A DNA stretch of 64,000 nucleotides from Methylotenera sp. (GCF_029946165.1 NZ_JAQSDZ010000021.1:1-64000); one strand, 5' to 3'. Shown: positions 18,776 to 32,215, numbered from the stretch's first letter. Numbers and translations: made by a program. Notes: generated from the sequence alone by a model not told the origin.

Positions 18776-20146
18776 ATGTCATCTGCTAATTTTTTATCTA
18801 AGCTAGTGCAGCTTCTGCCTACAGCGCAGGTCTATACCGACCCTGTGGATTGCTATGCTTACGCTTACGATAACTCACGTATCTTTCATGCACCAATTGC
18901 CGTGGTATTTCCACTCAATGTTGAAGAAGTGCAAGCGGTGATTAAGCTTTGTAATGTGCATAAAGTACCAGTGGTGCCACGTGGTCGAGGTACTGGCACT
19001 GCGGGCGGCAGTGTGCCAGAAGCTGGTGGTGTGGCACTATCTTTAGAGCGCATGAATAAAATTATCAGTGTAGACCCCGATAACCGCATGGCGATTATTG
19101 AGCCTGGCGTGCTCAATCAAGAGCTACAAGATGCGATTAAAGGCGTTGGTTTCTTTTGGCCGCCAGATCCATCTAGTGCGGCTTATTGCAGTATTGGTGG
19201 AAATCTCGCCACTTGTGCCGCAGGTCCGCATGCCGTGAAGTACGGCGTGGCGCGTGACCATGTACTTGGCTTAAAAGCAGTGACAGGTAATGGCGACATT
19301 ATTAAAACGGGCTGTTATACAAGTAAAGGCGTAGTTGGTTACGATTTAACTCGATTATTAGTTGGCTCAGAAGGCACGCTGGCTGTGATTGTAGAAGCAA
19401 CGCTTAAACTCACCCCTTTGCCAAAACATACAGGCGGCATCACCGCAGAGTTTGCCGACACGGCAAGCTGCGCGCGCGCGATTGCAGCGATTATGGCGCA
19501 ACCTTACACGCCAAGTGCTTTGGAGTTTTTAGATAATGGTGCCCTGAATTTAATTCGCGGTCGTCATAAAAACTTGTTGCCTGAAAATGCCCGTGCTTAT
19601 TTGATGATAGAAGTCGATGGCGCGCAGCAAGAGATTGTTGAAGCCACACAGGCCATTTTGCAAGCTTGCCAAGTGGATGGTCTGATTGAAGCAAAACCTG
19701 CAGAAGACACCAAGGCTTTATGGGCTGCACGTAAGGCTTTATCGCCATTACTTAAAGATATTGCGCCTAAAAAAATCAATGAAGATATCGCCGTGCCAGT
19801 GTCGCATCTACCTGAATTGTTAACAGGTTTAGAAAAGTTGGCGGCGCAATACAAGATTTCTAACGTGAATTTTGGTCACGCAGGCAATGGCAATATACAT
19901 GTGAATCTACTAGTGAACCCAGATAATGCCGATGAAATGAAACGTGCTTATGAATGTTTGGATGAGGTCTTCAGCTTGGTGCTTTCTCTACAGGGAACAT
20001 TATCTGGCGAACATGGTGTAGGCATGGCGAAACGCCCATTTATTTCGCGCGAGATTGATGAAACAACCATTAATTTAATGAAAGCCGTTAAGTTAACGTT
20101 TGACCCGAATAATATTTTAAATCCGGGTAAGTTGTTTCCAAAATAG
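18776..20146 (+). CDS. FAD-linked 2-hydroxyacid oxidoreductase (GlcD/D-lactate dehydrogenase type)
   Basis: 456 residues with the PCMH-type FAD domain (residues about 40-215; PRGRGTGTAGGSVP, then GSEGTLAVI near 200) and a C-terminal FAD-oxidase domain ending with NFGHAGNGNIH and LSGEHGVG motifs. Such enzymes oxidise D-lactate, glycolate or D-2-hydroxyglutarate at the membrane or pass electrons to partner subunits. The partner genes glcE and glcF are absent here. The length (450-470) suits a stand-alone D-lactate or glycolate dehydrogenase. Placement directly behind lpdA suggests cotranscription, which could link lactate oxidation to pyruvate use; that is inference. Substrate remains open between lactate and glycolate. 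Confidence 0.85.
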   Translation: MSSANFLSKLVQLLPTAQVYTDPVDCYAYAYDNSRIFHAPIAVVFPLNVEEVQAVIKLCNVHKVPVVPRGRGTGTAGGSVPEAGGVALSLERMNKIISVDPDNRMAIIEPGVLNQELQDAIKGVGFFWPPDPSSAAYCSIGGNLATCAAGPHAVKYGVARDHVLGLKAVTGNGDIIKTGCYTSKGVVGYDLTRLLVGSEGTLAVIVEATLKLTPLPKHTGGITAEFADTASCARAIAAIMAQPYTPSALEFLDNGALNLIRGRHKNLLPENARAYLMIEVDGAQQEIVEATQAILQACQVDGLIEAKPAEDTKALWAARKALSPLLKDIAPKKINEDIAVPVSHLPELLTGLEKLAAQYKISNVNFGHAGNGNIHVNLLVNPDNADEMKRAYECLDEVFSLVLSLQGTLSGEHGVGMAKRPFISREIDETTINLMKAVKLTFDPNNILNPGKLFPK

Positions 20147-20157
20147 TTGGTTCTTGT

Positions 20158-20511
20158 CTATTTTGCGCGGGTAAACTTTGCATAATAAACAGCGCAGCCA
20201 AAAAATATTACCGTGAGTAAAACTTCAATCAGCGCTAATTTTGCTGAAAGCCCAACGTCTGACCAAGCACGCACAACACCCTCGGTAAAATATAGCAAAA
20301 TAAACATACTTGCCCATTTATAGGTATAACGTTTGCCGTGCAGAATGCCGAATAAAGGCAGTAATAATGGTACCGTTTTTAGCATAAGTAATGAGCCGCC
20401 TGGCTTAAACGGAGCAAGCACTGTTTCCCATGCTAAACAAAGTAGGATGAGTGCGATTAAGCTCACGCTAGCGCCTAGTTGAAGTTGCTGTATGCTAGGT
20501 TTTTGCATCAT
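20158..20511 (-). CDS. DUF2069 membrane protein
   Basis: 117 residues with four predicted membrane segments (about 14-30, 40-56, 64-80, 88-106) and the family signature FTEGVVRAWSD. It belongs to DUF2069, small inner-membrane proteins of unknown function that often lie beside wrbA in proteobacteria, as here. Its ATG overlaps the stop of the HugZ-like gene by four bases (ATGA), so it is translationally coupled and last in the unit. Confidence 0.8.
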   Translation of the reverse strand: MMQKPSIQQLQLGASVSLIALILLCLAWETVLAPFKPGGSLLMLKTVPLLLPLFGILHGKRYTYKWASMFILLYFTEGVVRAWSDVGLSAKLALIEVLLTVIFFGCAVYYAKFTRAK

Positions 20512-21233
20512 ACGTTTGCCGCTTTCGACATATTGACTAACGCCATTCTGGCAGATTGTGCATCGTGAATAGGTTGTTCAAAATTGAATCGTAGAGTCTG
20601 TGTTTTGCCATCGGCAATATTCACTTTCGCATCAAAACCATCAGCATCTATGCCTAGCATTTCCGCTTGGGTAGCGTTTATATTATGAAAGTGTTTGCTG
20701 TAAGCAATTAGGCTATGTACATGGTCTGCGTTCATATGTTCGATGATGGAGGTTTCTTGTGCGGCAAGTGGGGAGTTTTCTGTAAGTTCTGCAGACTGCA
20801 TGGCGTCTCCTGAAATCCAGCCCATTTTACCAAACCCTGCAATATAGCGTGCTTGAGCGATTTCTATACGGTAAAAACTGAAGTCATGCATTTCAAAATA
20901 ACTAGCGGCTTGCGGTAGGTAGCGCAAATAACGTGCGCGTAAATCAGCATCTTCCTTATCTATTTTTTTTGCTTCACCCATGAGCGTGAGGCGTCCGCTG
21001 GCTTGCATATCTTCATCGCCAGCAAATACGAGTAATGATACTTTTGGATTAGCAATAATGTTATGCGTGTGTTCAGCAATTGTGCTGATCAGGATAATCG
21101 GCTGGCCGCTATGATCCAATACAAATGGTGCAACTGAGCCAAATGGATAGCCTGAAAACTTGGCAGACAGCGTAGAAAGAATGCCGCTGCGGGTAGAGCG
21201 TAAGAACTGTAAGGCTTCTTTTGCTAAGGTCAT
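20508..21233 (-). CDS. HugZ-like heme-utilisation/pyridoxamine-phosphate-oxidase-fold protein
   Basis: 241 residues. The N-terminal 150 form a split-barrel flavin or heme-binding fold (STRSGILSTLSAKFSGYPFG at the start). The C-terminal 80 are a DUF2470 domain with EHMNADHVHS. This combination is typical of HugZ-type heme-degrading proteins and of uncharacterised PPOX-family proteins. Cytoplasmic. No heme-uptake gene is near, so heme oxygenase activity is only possible. A four-base overlap couples it to DUF2069. Confidence 0.8.
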   Translation of the reverse strand: MTLAKEALQFLRSTRSGILSTLSAKFSGYPFGSVAPFVLDHSGQPIILISTIAEHTHNIIANPKVSLLVFAGDEDMQASGRLTLMGEAKKIDKEDADLRARYLRYLPQAASYFEMHDFSFYRIEIAQARYIAGFGKMGWISGDAMQSAELTENSPLAAQETSIIEHMNADHVHSLIAYSKHFHNINATQAEMLGIDADGFDAKVNIADGKTQTLRFNFEQPIHDAQSARMALVNMSKAANV

Positions 21234-21262
21234 TTTTATATTCTCAATTAATTACTTTAGTT

Positions 21263-21289
21263 CGTCATTCCACCTGCGCGGGAATGACG
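21263..21289. repeat. Single dRS3-like palindrome
   Basis: CGTCATTCC and GGAATGACG (9 bp each) flank a 9-base centre between wrbA and the HugZ-like gene. It is a degenerate relative of the arms at 10642-10749: one C of the left ATTCCC is changed to A. Confidence 0.65.
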
Positions 21290-21327
21290 TGCGATTTTTT
21301 ATGAAATAGAGTAGGAGATATTAAGGC

Positions 21328-22757
<1,430 letters not shown>

Positions 22758-22775
22758 TTTTATTGAATCCAAATA

Positions 22776-25700
22776 TTATTTGAAGCTAAAAGTATACAGC
22801 ACATCCACAGCGCTTTCTGTGCCTGCTTCTCCGCGCAATGACCAGCGTGAAGTCATGTTATAGGTGAGTCTTGCGACATCTAAAAGTCCGCTGATACTTT
22901 TCTGGTAACTGAGGTATAGCCTCGATGAAAGTCGTTTGCCAAATACCACGGCGGCGCTGTCTGCATCTCCCCCAGAAAAACCAAACTCGTCTAAGCCCGC
23001 TGCGCGCGCCAGCTTTGTTTGCAGTGGCACGGAATCCCCTTGTGAGAGTAATACGCCAGCTGCCAAAGACAATAAGCCATAGTCACTTTTGGGAGTTTGG
23101 TCCATGCCGTGCCCTAATACTAGCCAAGATAATTTCTCGCTATCAGTTACGTTGGGATCAGAAACTAATTTTGTGATGGGAATAAGCGCAGTGCCTGTTA
23201 CTTCGATACCCGCGTTCACTGGTGTGCTATTGCGCATAGCTCGGATGTTTATACCTGGATTGCCTACGGTACCGTTAAAGTTAATAATGCCGCGTTCTAT
23301 GATTAATTTTTGACCATAAGCGGAAAATGAACCTTCTTTCACTTCGATGATACCTTCGGTGTGCGGCTGATACTGTGTTAAACCCGTTAAGGTTAGTGCC
23401 CCAGAGAGTTTTGCATCTAGTCCACGGCCACGCAAGGTGAAGTCGTTTCCTAAGTCTATTCGCAAACCGTTAAGTAAAATTTTTAGTGCAGGTTCAGGCG
23501 TGCTGTCAGTTTGCCCAATAATGACAACGTCGTCTCCCAGTACTGGCGTATCTTCGTTTGATAATTCAACGAGACCTTTCGCTACATTGAAATTGCCTGT
23601 AATCATGAGCAAGCCATTGGTCAGTGTAGTTTTTCCTGTGCCATTCAAGGTTAGAAGGCGATCCGTACGTGAAAGTGCTGTGAAGTTTTGCGCGGACCAA
23701 TCTAGGTCAATTTGTGGCTTTGATTTGTCTAAACTAGCTGTGTTTAGCAGTAAAAACCCTGTTGTTTGCAAATGGCCATCGCCGCCTTGCCATGTGGCTT
23801 TAGTAATAAGTAGTTTGTTATGCTCAAAACTTGCTTGTAGTTCACCATTACTAAAGTTAACACCTTCTGTTGGTAGCGAAAATTGTAGATCTTTACCATC
23901 CACACTACCGTTTAAATTTGGCTCTGCCAGTGTACCGTTCGCGCTTACGTTAATATTCAAATGGCCATCAAAGTTGGCATCCATTAGTGAAGGGGGCATT
24001 GGCAGCCATGCCAGTGTTTGTAATTGAGCCTTGCCGTTTAATGTTAGCGGTGCGTTGGCGAGTAGGGCGAAGCCAGCATTTACTTTGGTAAAAGTAGTGC
24101 TTAAATTAGCCTCTAATAAGCCAATATTTTGTCCTTTAAGGCTAGTGCTAATCTCGGCCTGATTATTCACAAACTTCGCGTCGAATTTTGCTTCTTGCAA
24201 ACCAAGTGGTTTTTTTGTGCCATCTGGTGTGGTTAAGGTGAAATCGCCAGCATCGTGCCATATATTGAAATTGCCATTTAAGCTATCCGTTGCTTTTATG
24301 TCCCATTTAGCTGAAAAAACAGGGCTGCCTTGTAATGTCGAGGGCAGTATGAAAAACTCTGCGGGTAAATCTTCTAGCGCTAATTGATCTGCATGACCAG
24401 TGCTTGCAAATCCATTAGAATCAAATTTCATAAGGTCAACAAACACATTACCTTTATTTAATTTGATATGCGCTTGTTCAAGTGTGGCGCCTTTTGTATC
24501 GAATGATAATGGTGCTGGCGCGGTGAGTTTGATTGGAGAAGTTCCTTCTAAAGTTAAGTTCTGCAATAATCCTTGCCAGCGGTTTGTTGCAGTGATTAAG
24601 CCGCCTTGAAGTGTGCTTTCAAATTTAAACTCTTTGTCTTTGCTTTGGGCGGTTAGATTTAACTGATGTTTCGTACGAGTGCCTTGTAAGGTCAGTTTGC
24701 CATCCATTACAGGATGCTTATTGTATTGGAGGTTGCTGGCTGTAAACTCCCCGTTAACCTGTCCATTTTCATCAGCCATTATCGATGCCTGACCTGCTAG
24801 TTTTTCTACTTTTAATCCGCTTGGCAGGCTTATGTTATTTGCGAGCAACTTGAGTTGCAGCGCTAAATTTTCAAAAGTACCGGTTACAGTACCGCTCACA
24901 TTTGCCTGACCCGAATAGCCTGCACCAAACTTTCTCAATTCTGCCAAATCGGCTTGCCAATCAAGTTTACTATCGGCTTGCCCCAGGCTGCCATTGGCTT
25001 TAATGATGTTGTTGGCAATGCTCGCTTGTAGGTCAATATTGCGGATTTGTTTGTCATCAATAATAATTTTGCCGCTGCTAATAAAGGCTTGATCTTGCCA
25101 TTGGCTATCTCTGGCGGCAAATTGGATGTTGGTCGCGAAGGTGGGTAAAAGCTTACCTTGTACGGCTATATCAAAATTAAGCTTTGCCGCAGGATAGCTG
25201 CCAAAATTTTCAGACCTGAGCTCATTAATAGCGATATTCGCTGAGAGTGGATAATCATTCGTTAAACCAAGTTGACCTTTGATATTCACTAGGGCGACCA
25301 ACGGAGCATTCGCCTGTTGCGTTTGCAGAATGGCTAATTGATTGTTAAGGTTTGCGAGTACTAAATTACTATCAAAATGTAAGGTTTCCAGATCGCCAGC
25401 GAGTTCTATTGCCACATCGTAAGGCGTACCAGCGTCAGTTTTTTTAAGGCTAGCTAAGCCATTGAGCAGAAAAGGTTTTGTGGTACTCATCTCTAATGTT
25501 GTTTCAACTTCACCCCAAGGTGTGCCAGCAGTTAAGCTATTGATTTTTATAGTTTTGGCATCGGCCTCGAGGTTGAGTTTTAAGTGGCTAAACGTTTGTG
25601 TTTCGCCATTCTTAATCACTAACACTTCGGCAATTTCAGCCTGTTTAATCTGAATGGGAAATGGCGGTTTAATCTTCTCAGGTAAGCCTGCGTCTTTGGT

Positions 25701-25964
25701 TTTAGCGGTGCCGTCGCCTACGGTAATAATTAGCCGTTTTGCACGCACTTTATCTACTAACAATTTTCCGTCACCAAATGGCGAAAACTGCCAATTAGCG
25801 TCTAGCTTTTCAAGTTTCAGGTGAATGTTATCAAGATCGTAACTGAAAGTATCAAGGCTGGTTTGGGAGTTAATCGACATTGCACTGTGTGCTGAACTTA
25901 CCAGCAAAGTAAGACCAATCAGCATTAACATTAAGTAACGCGTAGAGAAGTAGCGTTGTAACAT
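22776..25964 (-). CDS. tamB: Translocation and assembly module subunit TamB
   Basis: 1062 residues. An N-terminal signal anchor (about 10-28) precedes a long beta-helical body rich in repeated strands and the conserved C-terminal DUF490 domain (about 730-1062, with GxINFNGTVGNPGI and LSWLVLGHGM). TamB spans the periplasm and works with TamA in outer-membrane protein insertion and phospholipid transport. It is shorter than E. coli TamB (1259), within the range for betaproteobacteria. Its start overlaps the tamA stop by one base, the usual tamA-tamB order. Confidence 0.93.
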   Translation of the reverse strand: MLQRYFSTRYLMLMLIGLTLLVSSAHSAMSINSQTSLDTFSYDLDNIHLKLEKLDANWQFSPFGDGKLLVDKVRAKRLIITVGDGTAKTKDAGLPEKIKPPFPIQIKQAEIAEVLVIKNGETQTFSHLKLNLEADAKTIKINSLTAGTPWGEVETTLEMSTTKPFLLNGLASLKKTDAGTPYDVAIELAGDLETLHFDSNLVLANLNNQLAILQTQQANAPLVALVNIKGQLGLTNDYPLSANIAINELRSENFGSYPAAKLNFDIAVQGKLLPTFATNIQFAARDSQWQDQAFISSGKIIIDDKQIRNIDLQASIANNIIKANGSLGQADSKLDWQADLAELRKFGAGYSGQANVSGTVTGTFENLALQLKLLANNISLPSGLKVEKLAGQASIMADENGQVNGEFTASNLQYNKHPVMDGKLTLQGTRTKHQLNLTAQSKDKEFKFESTLQGGLITATNRWQGLLQNLTLEGTSPIKLTAPAPLSFDTKGATLEQAHIKLNKGNVFVDLMKFDSNGFASTGHADQLALEDLPAEFFILPSTLQGSPVFSAKWDIKATDSLNGNFNIWHDAGDFTLTTPDGTKKPLGLQEAKFDAKFVNNQAEISTSLKGQNIGLLEANLSTTFTKVNAGFALLANAPLTLNGKAQLQTLAWLPMPPSLMDANFDGHLNINVSANGTLAEPNLNGSVDGKDLQFSLPTEGVNFSNGELQASFEHNKLLITKATWQGGDGHLQTTGFLLLNTASLDKSKPQIDLDWSAQNFTALSRTDRLLTLNGTGKTTLTNGLLMITGNFNVAKGLVELSNEDTPVLGDDVVIIGQTDSTPEPALKILLNGLRIDLGNDFTLRGRGLDAKLSGALTLTGLTQYQPHTEGIIEVKEGSFSAYGQKLIIERGIINFNGTVGNPGINIRAMRNSTPVNAGIEVTGTALIPITKLVSDPNVTDSEKLSWLVLGHGMDQTPKSDYGLLSLAAGVLLSQGDSVPLQTKLARAAGLDEFGFSGGDADSAAVVFGKRLSSRLYLSYQKSISGLLDVARLTYNMTSRWSLRGEAGTESAVDVLYTFSFK

Positions 25965-27715
25965 CAGAAAGCTACTCCTATATTAAAGTGGAATCGATAT
26001 TCGCCAGTACTCTCGCCATAAGCAATATCAGCACCAATAGGTCCTAAAGGGCTTTTCCAGCGTGCGCCTAAGCCATAGCCATACACTGGTGATAAATCTT
26101 GTAGGGAGTTTCCAGCATTCCCTGCATCTACAAACACTGCCGCACCCCATTGACTGGTGAGCCACTGTACGACTTCAACGCTACCCGTTGCAATGTAACG
26201 CCCACCCACGATTGCATCGCCTTCTGTGACTCCTAAGCTTTGATAGGCGTAACCGCGCACTGATTGGTCACCGCCAGCACGAAATAAATATAATTCTGGG
26301 GCGCTGTTTTTGCCGTTCACCATGCCAACTTCGGCTCGCGCGATGAGCTGCGTGCTTGAGGTGATTGGGTAATAGGCTTGAGTTTTAACATGACTTTGCA
26401 AAAAACTGCCATTGTCCGTAGAGGTGAATGGTGCGCCGGTAAACTGCACATTCAGTAAATAACCACGCGTTGGACTGAGGTCGTTATCTGTGCGTCTAAG
26501 TATAATGCCATAGCCAAGTGTGGCGGCGTAAGTGCTATCATCAGAGCTCGCACCCTCAACCTCTGAACTTTCCGTGAGTAAGTTTGCACTCACATATTGT
26601 TCTCGTTTCCTATCGCCCCATGCTCGTTTAACGCCCGCTCGAGCGACGGTTAAGTCTAAGCCTTCAACCAGCGTATGAGATGCATTTGCATTTATGCTAT
26701 CTCGGTAGCCAGATTTAGTAGTTGGCAAATGAATTTCACTGGTAAGCACTTGCGCGTTATTTTCTAGTTTAAGATTGCTACTTAATTTCCAACCCTTGTT
26801 AAACAAATTTAAGTGCTCTACAGATAATTGTAAACGCGGCCCAGTATTTGTACTATAGCCTGCACCTATGCCCATTTTAATACTGCGATTTTCGATAACT
26901 TTGACTTTGATCGGAGCGATGTTGGGTTCAGCACTGTTAGTTGAATTGAGTGTGTCAGCGGTCACTTCTACGGTTTGAAAGTATCCACTTTCTTGTAAAC
27001 GTGTTTGAAAGGTCACCAAGTCTGACTGGTTATAAATGTCACCTGGCTTAATGGGGTTAAGATTTTCAACCACTTTTGATCTGTAGCGCTCTAAGCCAAT
27101 GATCGTTGTATCGCCAAACCTAATTGCATTGCCGCTATTCACCTCAACAGTTAATGTGATGGTCTGTGTTTCTAGGTTAACTTCAGCTTTACTATTGCTG
27201 ATGCTGGCATTGGGATAACGCTCGACTAAAAATTCAGTCAACAACTTGCGTTTAGCTTGATTCCAACTTTCCTGACGAAAGGGTGCGCCTTTTTGTAAAA
27301 ACCATGATTCACGTAGCTTTTCTGCATTAGGTTTGGCATCTGCTGCTTGCGTGCTAATGTCACCTGTAAAGCTCAATGCCACATCGCTTACTAAAACAGG
27401 CGCACCAGCTTCAACCACAAATTTAGCGATATAAGTGCCATTTTGGCTTTCAAGAGTTTGATAGATTTTGGCGGCGAAATAACCTTCAGTGGCGATTAAA
27501 TCTTTGATGTTTTGCTGCGCTAGTGAGAATAAACGCTTCCATTCTGCGGGGCTCATGCGTGGGTTATCACGCCATTTCACCATGTCTAGGTGTTTTTTCA
27601 GCAAGTCTTTAAGTGGGACGGGTGCGGTAATCTCAACCTGATATTGTGCGGGCTCTGCCTGCGCAGGCAGAGCCCAAAGTAGCCACAAAATGCAGATTAA
27701 AAGTATTTTTCTCAA
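25964..27715 (-). CDS. tamA: Translocation and assembly module subunit TamA (BamA/Omp85 family)
   Basis: 583 residues with a signal peptide (1-20, cleaved after ALPAQA), three POTRA-like domains (about 25-275) and a 16-strand beta-barrel that ends in an aromatic residue (NIGVAF). The Omp85 lid-lock motif region VRGYAYQ (about 475-485) is present. It resides in the outer membrane and helps insert autotransporter-type proteins with TamB. The start is a TTG at 27715 with AAGGTGG upstream; an in-frame stop just ahead rules out an earlier start, and the next Met would delete the signal peptide. Confidence 0.94.
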   Translation of the reverse strand: MRKILLICILWLLWALPAQAEPAQYQVEITAPVPLKDLLKKHLDMVKWRDNPRMSPAEWKRLFSLAQQNIKDLIATEGYFAAKIYQTLESQNGTYIAKFVVEAGAPVLVSDVALSFTGDISTQAADAKPNAEKLRESWFLQKGAPFRQESWNQAKRKLLTEFLVERYPNASISNSKAEVNLETQTITLTVEVNSGNAIRFGDTTIIGLERYRSKVVENLNPIKPGDIYNQSDLVTFQTRLQESGYFQTVEVTADTLNSTNSAEPNIAPIKVKVIENRSIKMGIGAGYSTNTGPRLQLSVEHLNLFNKGWKLSSNLKLENNAQVLTSEIHLPTTKSGYRDSINANASHTLVEGLDLTVARAGVKRAWGDRKREQYVSANLLTESSEVEGASSDDSTYAATLGYGIILRRTDNDLSPTRGYLLNVQFTGAPFTSTDNGSFLQSHVKTQAYYPITSSTQLIARAEVGMVNGKNSAPELYLFRAGGDQSVRGYAYQSLGVTEGDAIVGGRYIATGSVEVVQWLTSQWGAAVFVDAGNAGNSLQDLSPVYGYGLGARWKSPLGPIGADIAYGESTGEYRFHFNIGVAF

Positions 27716-27775
27716 GTGTTAGGCCACCTTATTTAATTGCCCGACTTGGGGATGCCTACCGACGGAGAATCACAG

Positions 27776-29273
<1,498 letters not shown>

Positions 29274-29281
29274 TATAAGAA

Positions 29282-29322
29282 AACGACCTGCAACCCCAAA
29301 ATGATAAGGTTAACAGGCCGTT
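29282..29322 (-). terminator. Intrinsic terminator of the prp operon
   Basis: On the minus strand the arm 29322-29308 (AACGGCCTGTTAACC) pairs imperfectly with 29295-29282 (GGTTGCAGGTCGTT) and is followed by TTCTTAT. It lies 45 bases after the prpD stop and ahead of the purB promoter. Confidence 0.75.
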
Positions 29323-29366
29323 CTTTAGAAAGTAAATATGCTACGTAAATGCTTTGTTTTACGAAT

Positions 29367-30827
29367 TTAAGCCACTAACATATCCACAAACACATTCACT
29401 GGCGTGTTTTCTAGCTTAGTTTGATCTAAACATAACGCTAAAATATCCGCTTGTTTTTTAGCGTCAAAACGGCGTGCTAAGTTCACTTGGAATTTTTTCA
29501 CGAGTTCTGGGATGCCTTGACCGCGACGGCGGCGATGGCCGATCGGGTATTCCACTGCGATGTTGTCTGAGCTTGTGTGGTCTTTAAAGAACACTTGAAT
29601 CGCGTTGGCGATTGAGCGTTTTTCTGGATTTAGGTAGTCAGCCGTATATTCTGCTTTTTCTACGCATACCATTTTTGCGCGAAGTGCGTCGATGCGAGGG
29701 TCTGCTGCGGCGGCATTTTCGTAATCCTGTGCGGTTAAGTTGCCTTTTAACAATCCAATGGCAGACATATATTGAATGCAGTGGTCGCGATCTGCTGGGT
29801 TATCTAACGGGCCTGTTTTATCGATAATACGAATGGCTGATTCGTGCGTTGTAATCACGATTTTATCAATTTGTGCGATTTGTTCTAATGATTGAATTTC
29901 TCTGCCTACTTGTGCGTGTAATTGAATTGCACACTCCACAGCGGTTTGCGCATGGAATTCAGCTGGGAATGAGATTTTGAACAATACTTGTTCCATCACA
30001 TACGAGCCGTAACCACGTTGGAATTTAAAGGCATTGCCTTTAAATAGTACGTCATAGAAGCCCCAAGTTTTGGCTGTAAGTGCCGATGGATAGCCCATTT
30101 CACCTTGCATAGTCATCCATGCAAGCCTCACCGCACGAGAGGTTGCATCACCCGCTGCCCATGATTTACGTGAACCAGTGTTTGGTGAATGACGATAAGT
30201 GCGTAAGCTTTGACCATCGACAAATGCGTTAGAAACTGCGTTGATGATGTCTTCTTTATTGCCGCCTAGTAATTTTGTTACCACCGCAGTTGAAGCGATT
30301 TTTACTAAAATCACGTGGTCTAAACCCACACGGTTAAAGCTGTTTTCTAGCGCTAATACGCCTTGAATTTCATGTGCCTTAATCATCGCTGTCAGCACGT
30401 CTTTAATGGTCAGTGCAGCTTTGCCTTCGGCTACATTCTTACGTGAAATGTAATCAGCCGTTGCTAAAATGCCGCCTAAGTTATCTGATGGATGACCCCA
30501 TTCTGCGGCTAACCATGTGTCGTTAAAGTCTAACCAACGTATCATTGCGCCGATATTGAAGGCGGCTAAAATTGGGTCTAGCTGAAAAGAAGTGCCAGGT
30601 ACTTTTGCACCGTTTGGCACAACCGTACCAGCGATGACTGGGCCTAGTAATTTAGTACAAGCTGGGTAATCTAAAGCTTCAAAGCCGCAACCTAATGTAT
30701 CCATCAAACAATTGCGTGCGGTGTCGAATGCTTCGTCGGATTTGATTTCGTAATCAGCCACATAATTGGCGATATCGACAATCACTTGGTCTGGAGCGGG
30801 GCGTACGTTAGAGATATGGGCTGACAT
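29367..30827 (-). CDS. prpD: 2-methylcitrate dehydratase (MmgE/PrpD family)
   Basis: 486 residues, the size of E. coli PrpD (483). Conserved PrpD stretches include [51 protein letters not shown] and the C-terminal YPIGHRRRR segment. It dehydrates 2-methylcitrate to 2-methyl-cis-aconitate without an iron-sulfur cluster. AAGGA lies seven bases upstream of the ATG. It is the last gene of the operon and is separated from prpC by a 186-bp spacer holding palindromic repeats. With PrpD present there is no need for the alternative AcnD/PrpF pair, and neither is in the window. Confidence 0.94.
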   Translation of the reverse strand: MSAHISNVRPAPDQVIVDIANYVADYEIKSDEAFDTARNCLMDTLGCGFEALDYPACTKLLGPVIAGTVVPNGAKVPGTSFQLDPILAAFNIGAMIRWLDFNDTWLAAEWGHPSDNLGGILATADYISRKNVAEGKAALTIKDVLTAMIKAHEIQGVLALENSFNRVGLDHVILVKIASTAVVTKLLGGNKEDIINAVSNAFVDGQSLRTYRHSPNTGSRKSWAAGDATSRAVRLAWMTMQGEMGYPSALTAKTWGFYDVLFKGNAFKFQRGYGSYVMEQVLFKISFPAEFHAQTAVECAIQLHAQVGREIQSLEQIAQIDKIVITTHESAIRIIDKTGPLDNPADRDHCIQYMSAIGLLKGNLTAQDYENAAAADPRIDALRAKMVCVEKAEYTADYLNPEKRSIANAIQVFFKDHTSSDNIAVEYPIGHRRRRGQGIPELVKKFQVNLARRFDAKKQADILALCLDQTKLENTPVNVFVDMLVA

Positions 30828-30904
30828 TTTTTTCCTTAATTATAGTAAAAAATTTTAACTGCGGCGGCATGGCGTTAGCTGAGATTTTTTCGCTCTGAGT
30901 GTTT

Positions 30905-30970
30905 CCAGCGGAAGTCGGAATCTAGCGACTTAAAAAAGCCGCTGGATTCCGTTTCAAGCACGGAATGACG
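30905..30970. repeat. Cluster of nested palindromes in the prpC-prpD spacer
   Basis: Three nested or adjacent stems are visible: CCAGCGG (30905-30911) with CCGCTGG (30939-30945), AAGTCG (30912-30917) with CGACTT (30926-30931), and ATTCCGT (30946-30952) with ACGGAAT (30960-30966). The last ends in AATGACG like the dRS3-like copies at 10 and 21 kb. Lying inside the operon, the folded RNA could affect prpD message stability or expression. Confidence 0.7.
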
Positions 30971-31013
30971 AGCAAATTTCTTCTAAACGCAGTGTCTCTG
31001 TGGTGAGTTGGGT

Positions 31014-32201
31014 TTATCGATCTTTCAAACTGACAAAGGCTCTATTATCTGGCCCGTTATATTCAGCATTTGGACGAATGATTTTGTTATCAATACGCTG
31101 TTCAATCACATGCGCCACCCAGCCAGTGGTACGTGAGATCACAAAAATAGGGGTGAACATGCCAGTTGGAATGCCCATCATGTGGTAACTAGATGCGCTG
31201 TACCAGTCCAAATTAGGGAACATTTTTTTCTCGCGCCACATTACTTCTTCAATACGGGCTGAAATTTCAAAAAGCGTCATATTGCCTGCATCTTCGCATA
31301 ACTTGCGGCCAACTGCCTTGATTGACTCGTTTCGTGGATCTGCAATTGTGTAAACAGGATGACCAAAACCGATGATGATTTCTTTACGCGCCATGCGCTC
31401 TAAAATATCTGCTTCTGCTTCGTCAGCATTTTTGTAGCGCTCGATAATTTCCATGGCAGCTTCATTCGCACCGCCGTGTTTAGCGCCACGTAAGGCGCCA
31501 ATTGCACCAGTGATACATGAATACATGTCAGACAAGGTGCCAGCGATTACCCGTGCGGTGAAAGTTGAGGCGTTGAACTCATGCTCTGCATATAACACTA
31601 GCGAAGTGTTCATTGCATCAATGTGTAATTGACTTGGTGCTTTGCCGTGCAATACATGTAAAAAGTGTGCGGCAATGCTGTTATCGTCAGTTTCTAAATT
31701 CACACGTTTGCCATTGTGGCTATAGTGATACCAATACAACAAAATGGAGCCAAAGCATGAAATCAGCCGGTCACCTAAATCTTGTGCAGCCTTGGTATTA
31801 CGATCAGCAGCTTCTGGTTGCAATGTGCCTAACATCGCACAACCTGTACGCATTACATCCATGGGGTGAGTATTTTTTGGAATTTGTTCCAGCACGGTTT
31901 TGAGCGCAGCAGGGATGTCGCGTAAATTTTTAAGTTTGGCGTGATAGGTTGCTAATTGCGCTTTATTCGGCAGTTCGCCATGAATCAGTAAATATGCAAC
32001 TTCTTCAAAAGTCGCTTGTTTAGCCAGTTCAGTAATATCGTAACCGCGATAATGTAAATCATTGCCAGTATGACCAACCGTACAAACTGCAGTGGTACCG
32101 GCAGAAATGCCAGCCAACGCTACGCCTTTTTTCTTTTTAGGAGGTTCTGCACCGCTAGCTTGGGTGGTGGTTTGACTTGTGACTTGAATAGTTGCGTTCA
32201 T
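31014..32201 (-). CDS. prpC: 2-methylcitrate synthase
   Basis: 395 residues. Catalytic residues of the citrate synthase family are present in order: His in [10 protein letters not shown] (about 243), His in [14 protein letters not shown] (about 287) and Asp in NLDWYSAS (about 338). The short length and the absence of the N-terminal domain of hexameric GltA (about 430) favour PrpC. It condenses propionyl-CoA with oxaloacetate. A Lys-rich N-terminal segment ([12 protein letters not shown]) is normal. GGGAG precedes the ATG, and prpB ends 14 bp upstream. Since no gltA is present in the window, some citrate synthase activity is conceivable. Confidence 0.93.
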   Translation of the reverse strand: MNATIQVTSQTTTQASGAEPPKKKKGVALAGISAGTTAVCTVGHTGNDLHYRGYDITELAKQATFEEVAYLLIHGELPNKAQLATYHAKLKNLRDIPAALKTVLEQIPKNTHPMDVMRTGCAMLGTLQPEAADRNTKAAQDLGDRLISCFGSILLYWYHYSHNGKRVNLETDDNSIAAHFLHVLHGKAPSQLHIDAMNTSLVLYAEHEFNASTFTARVIAGTLSDMYSCITGAIGALRGAKHGGANEAAMEIIERYKNADEAEADILERMARKEIIIGFGHPVYTIADPRNESIKAVGRKLCEDAGNMTLFEISARIEEVMWREKKMFPNLDWYSASSYHMMGIPTGMFTPIFVISRTTGWVAHVIEQRIDNKIIRPNAEYNGPDNRAFVSLKDR

Positions 32202-32215
32202 GTTACTTTTCTCCC

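Noticed and set aside
23437-24027. 196-codon frame on the plus strand opposite tamB
   Set aside because: It is fully antisense to a well-supported gene, has no ribosome-binding site and a low-complexity Ser/Pro-rich translation typical of shadow frames.
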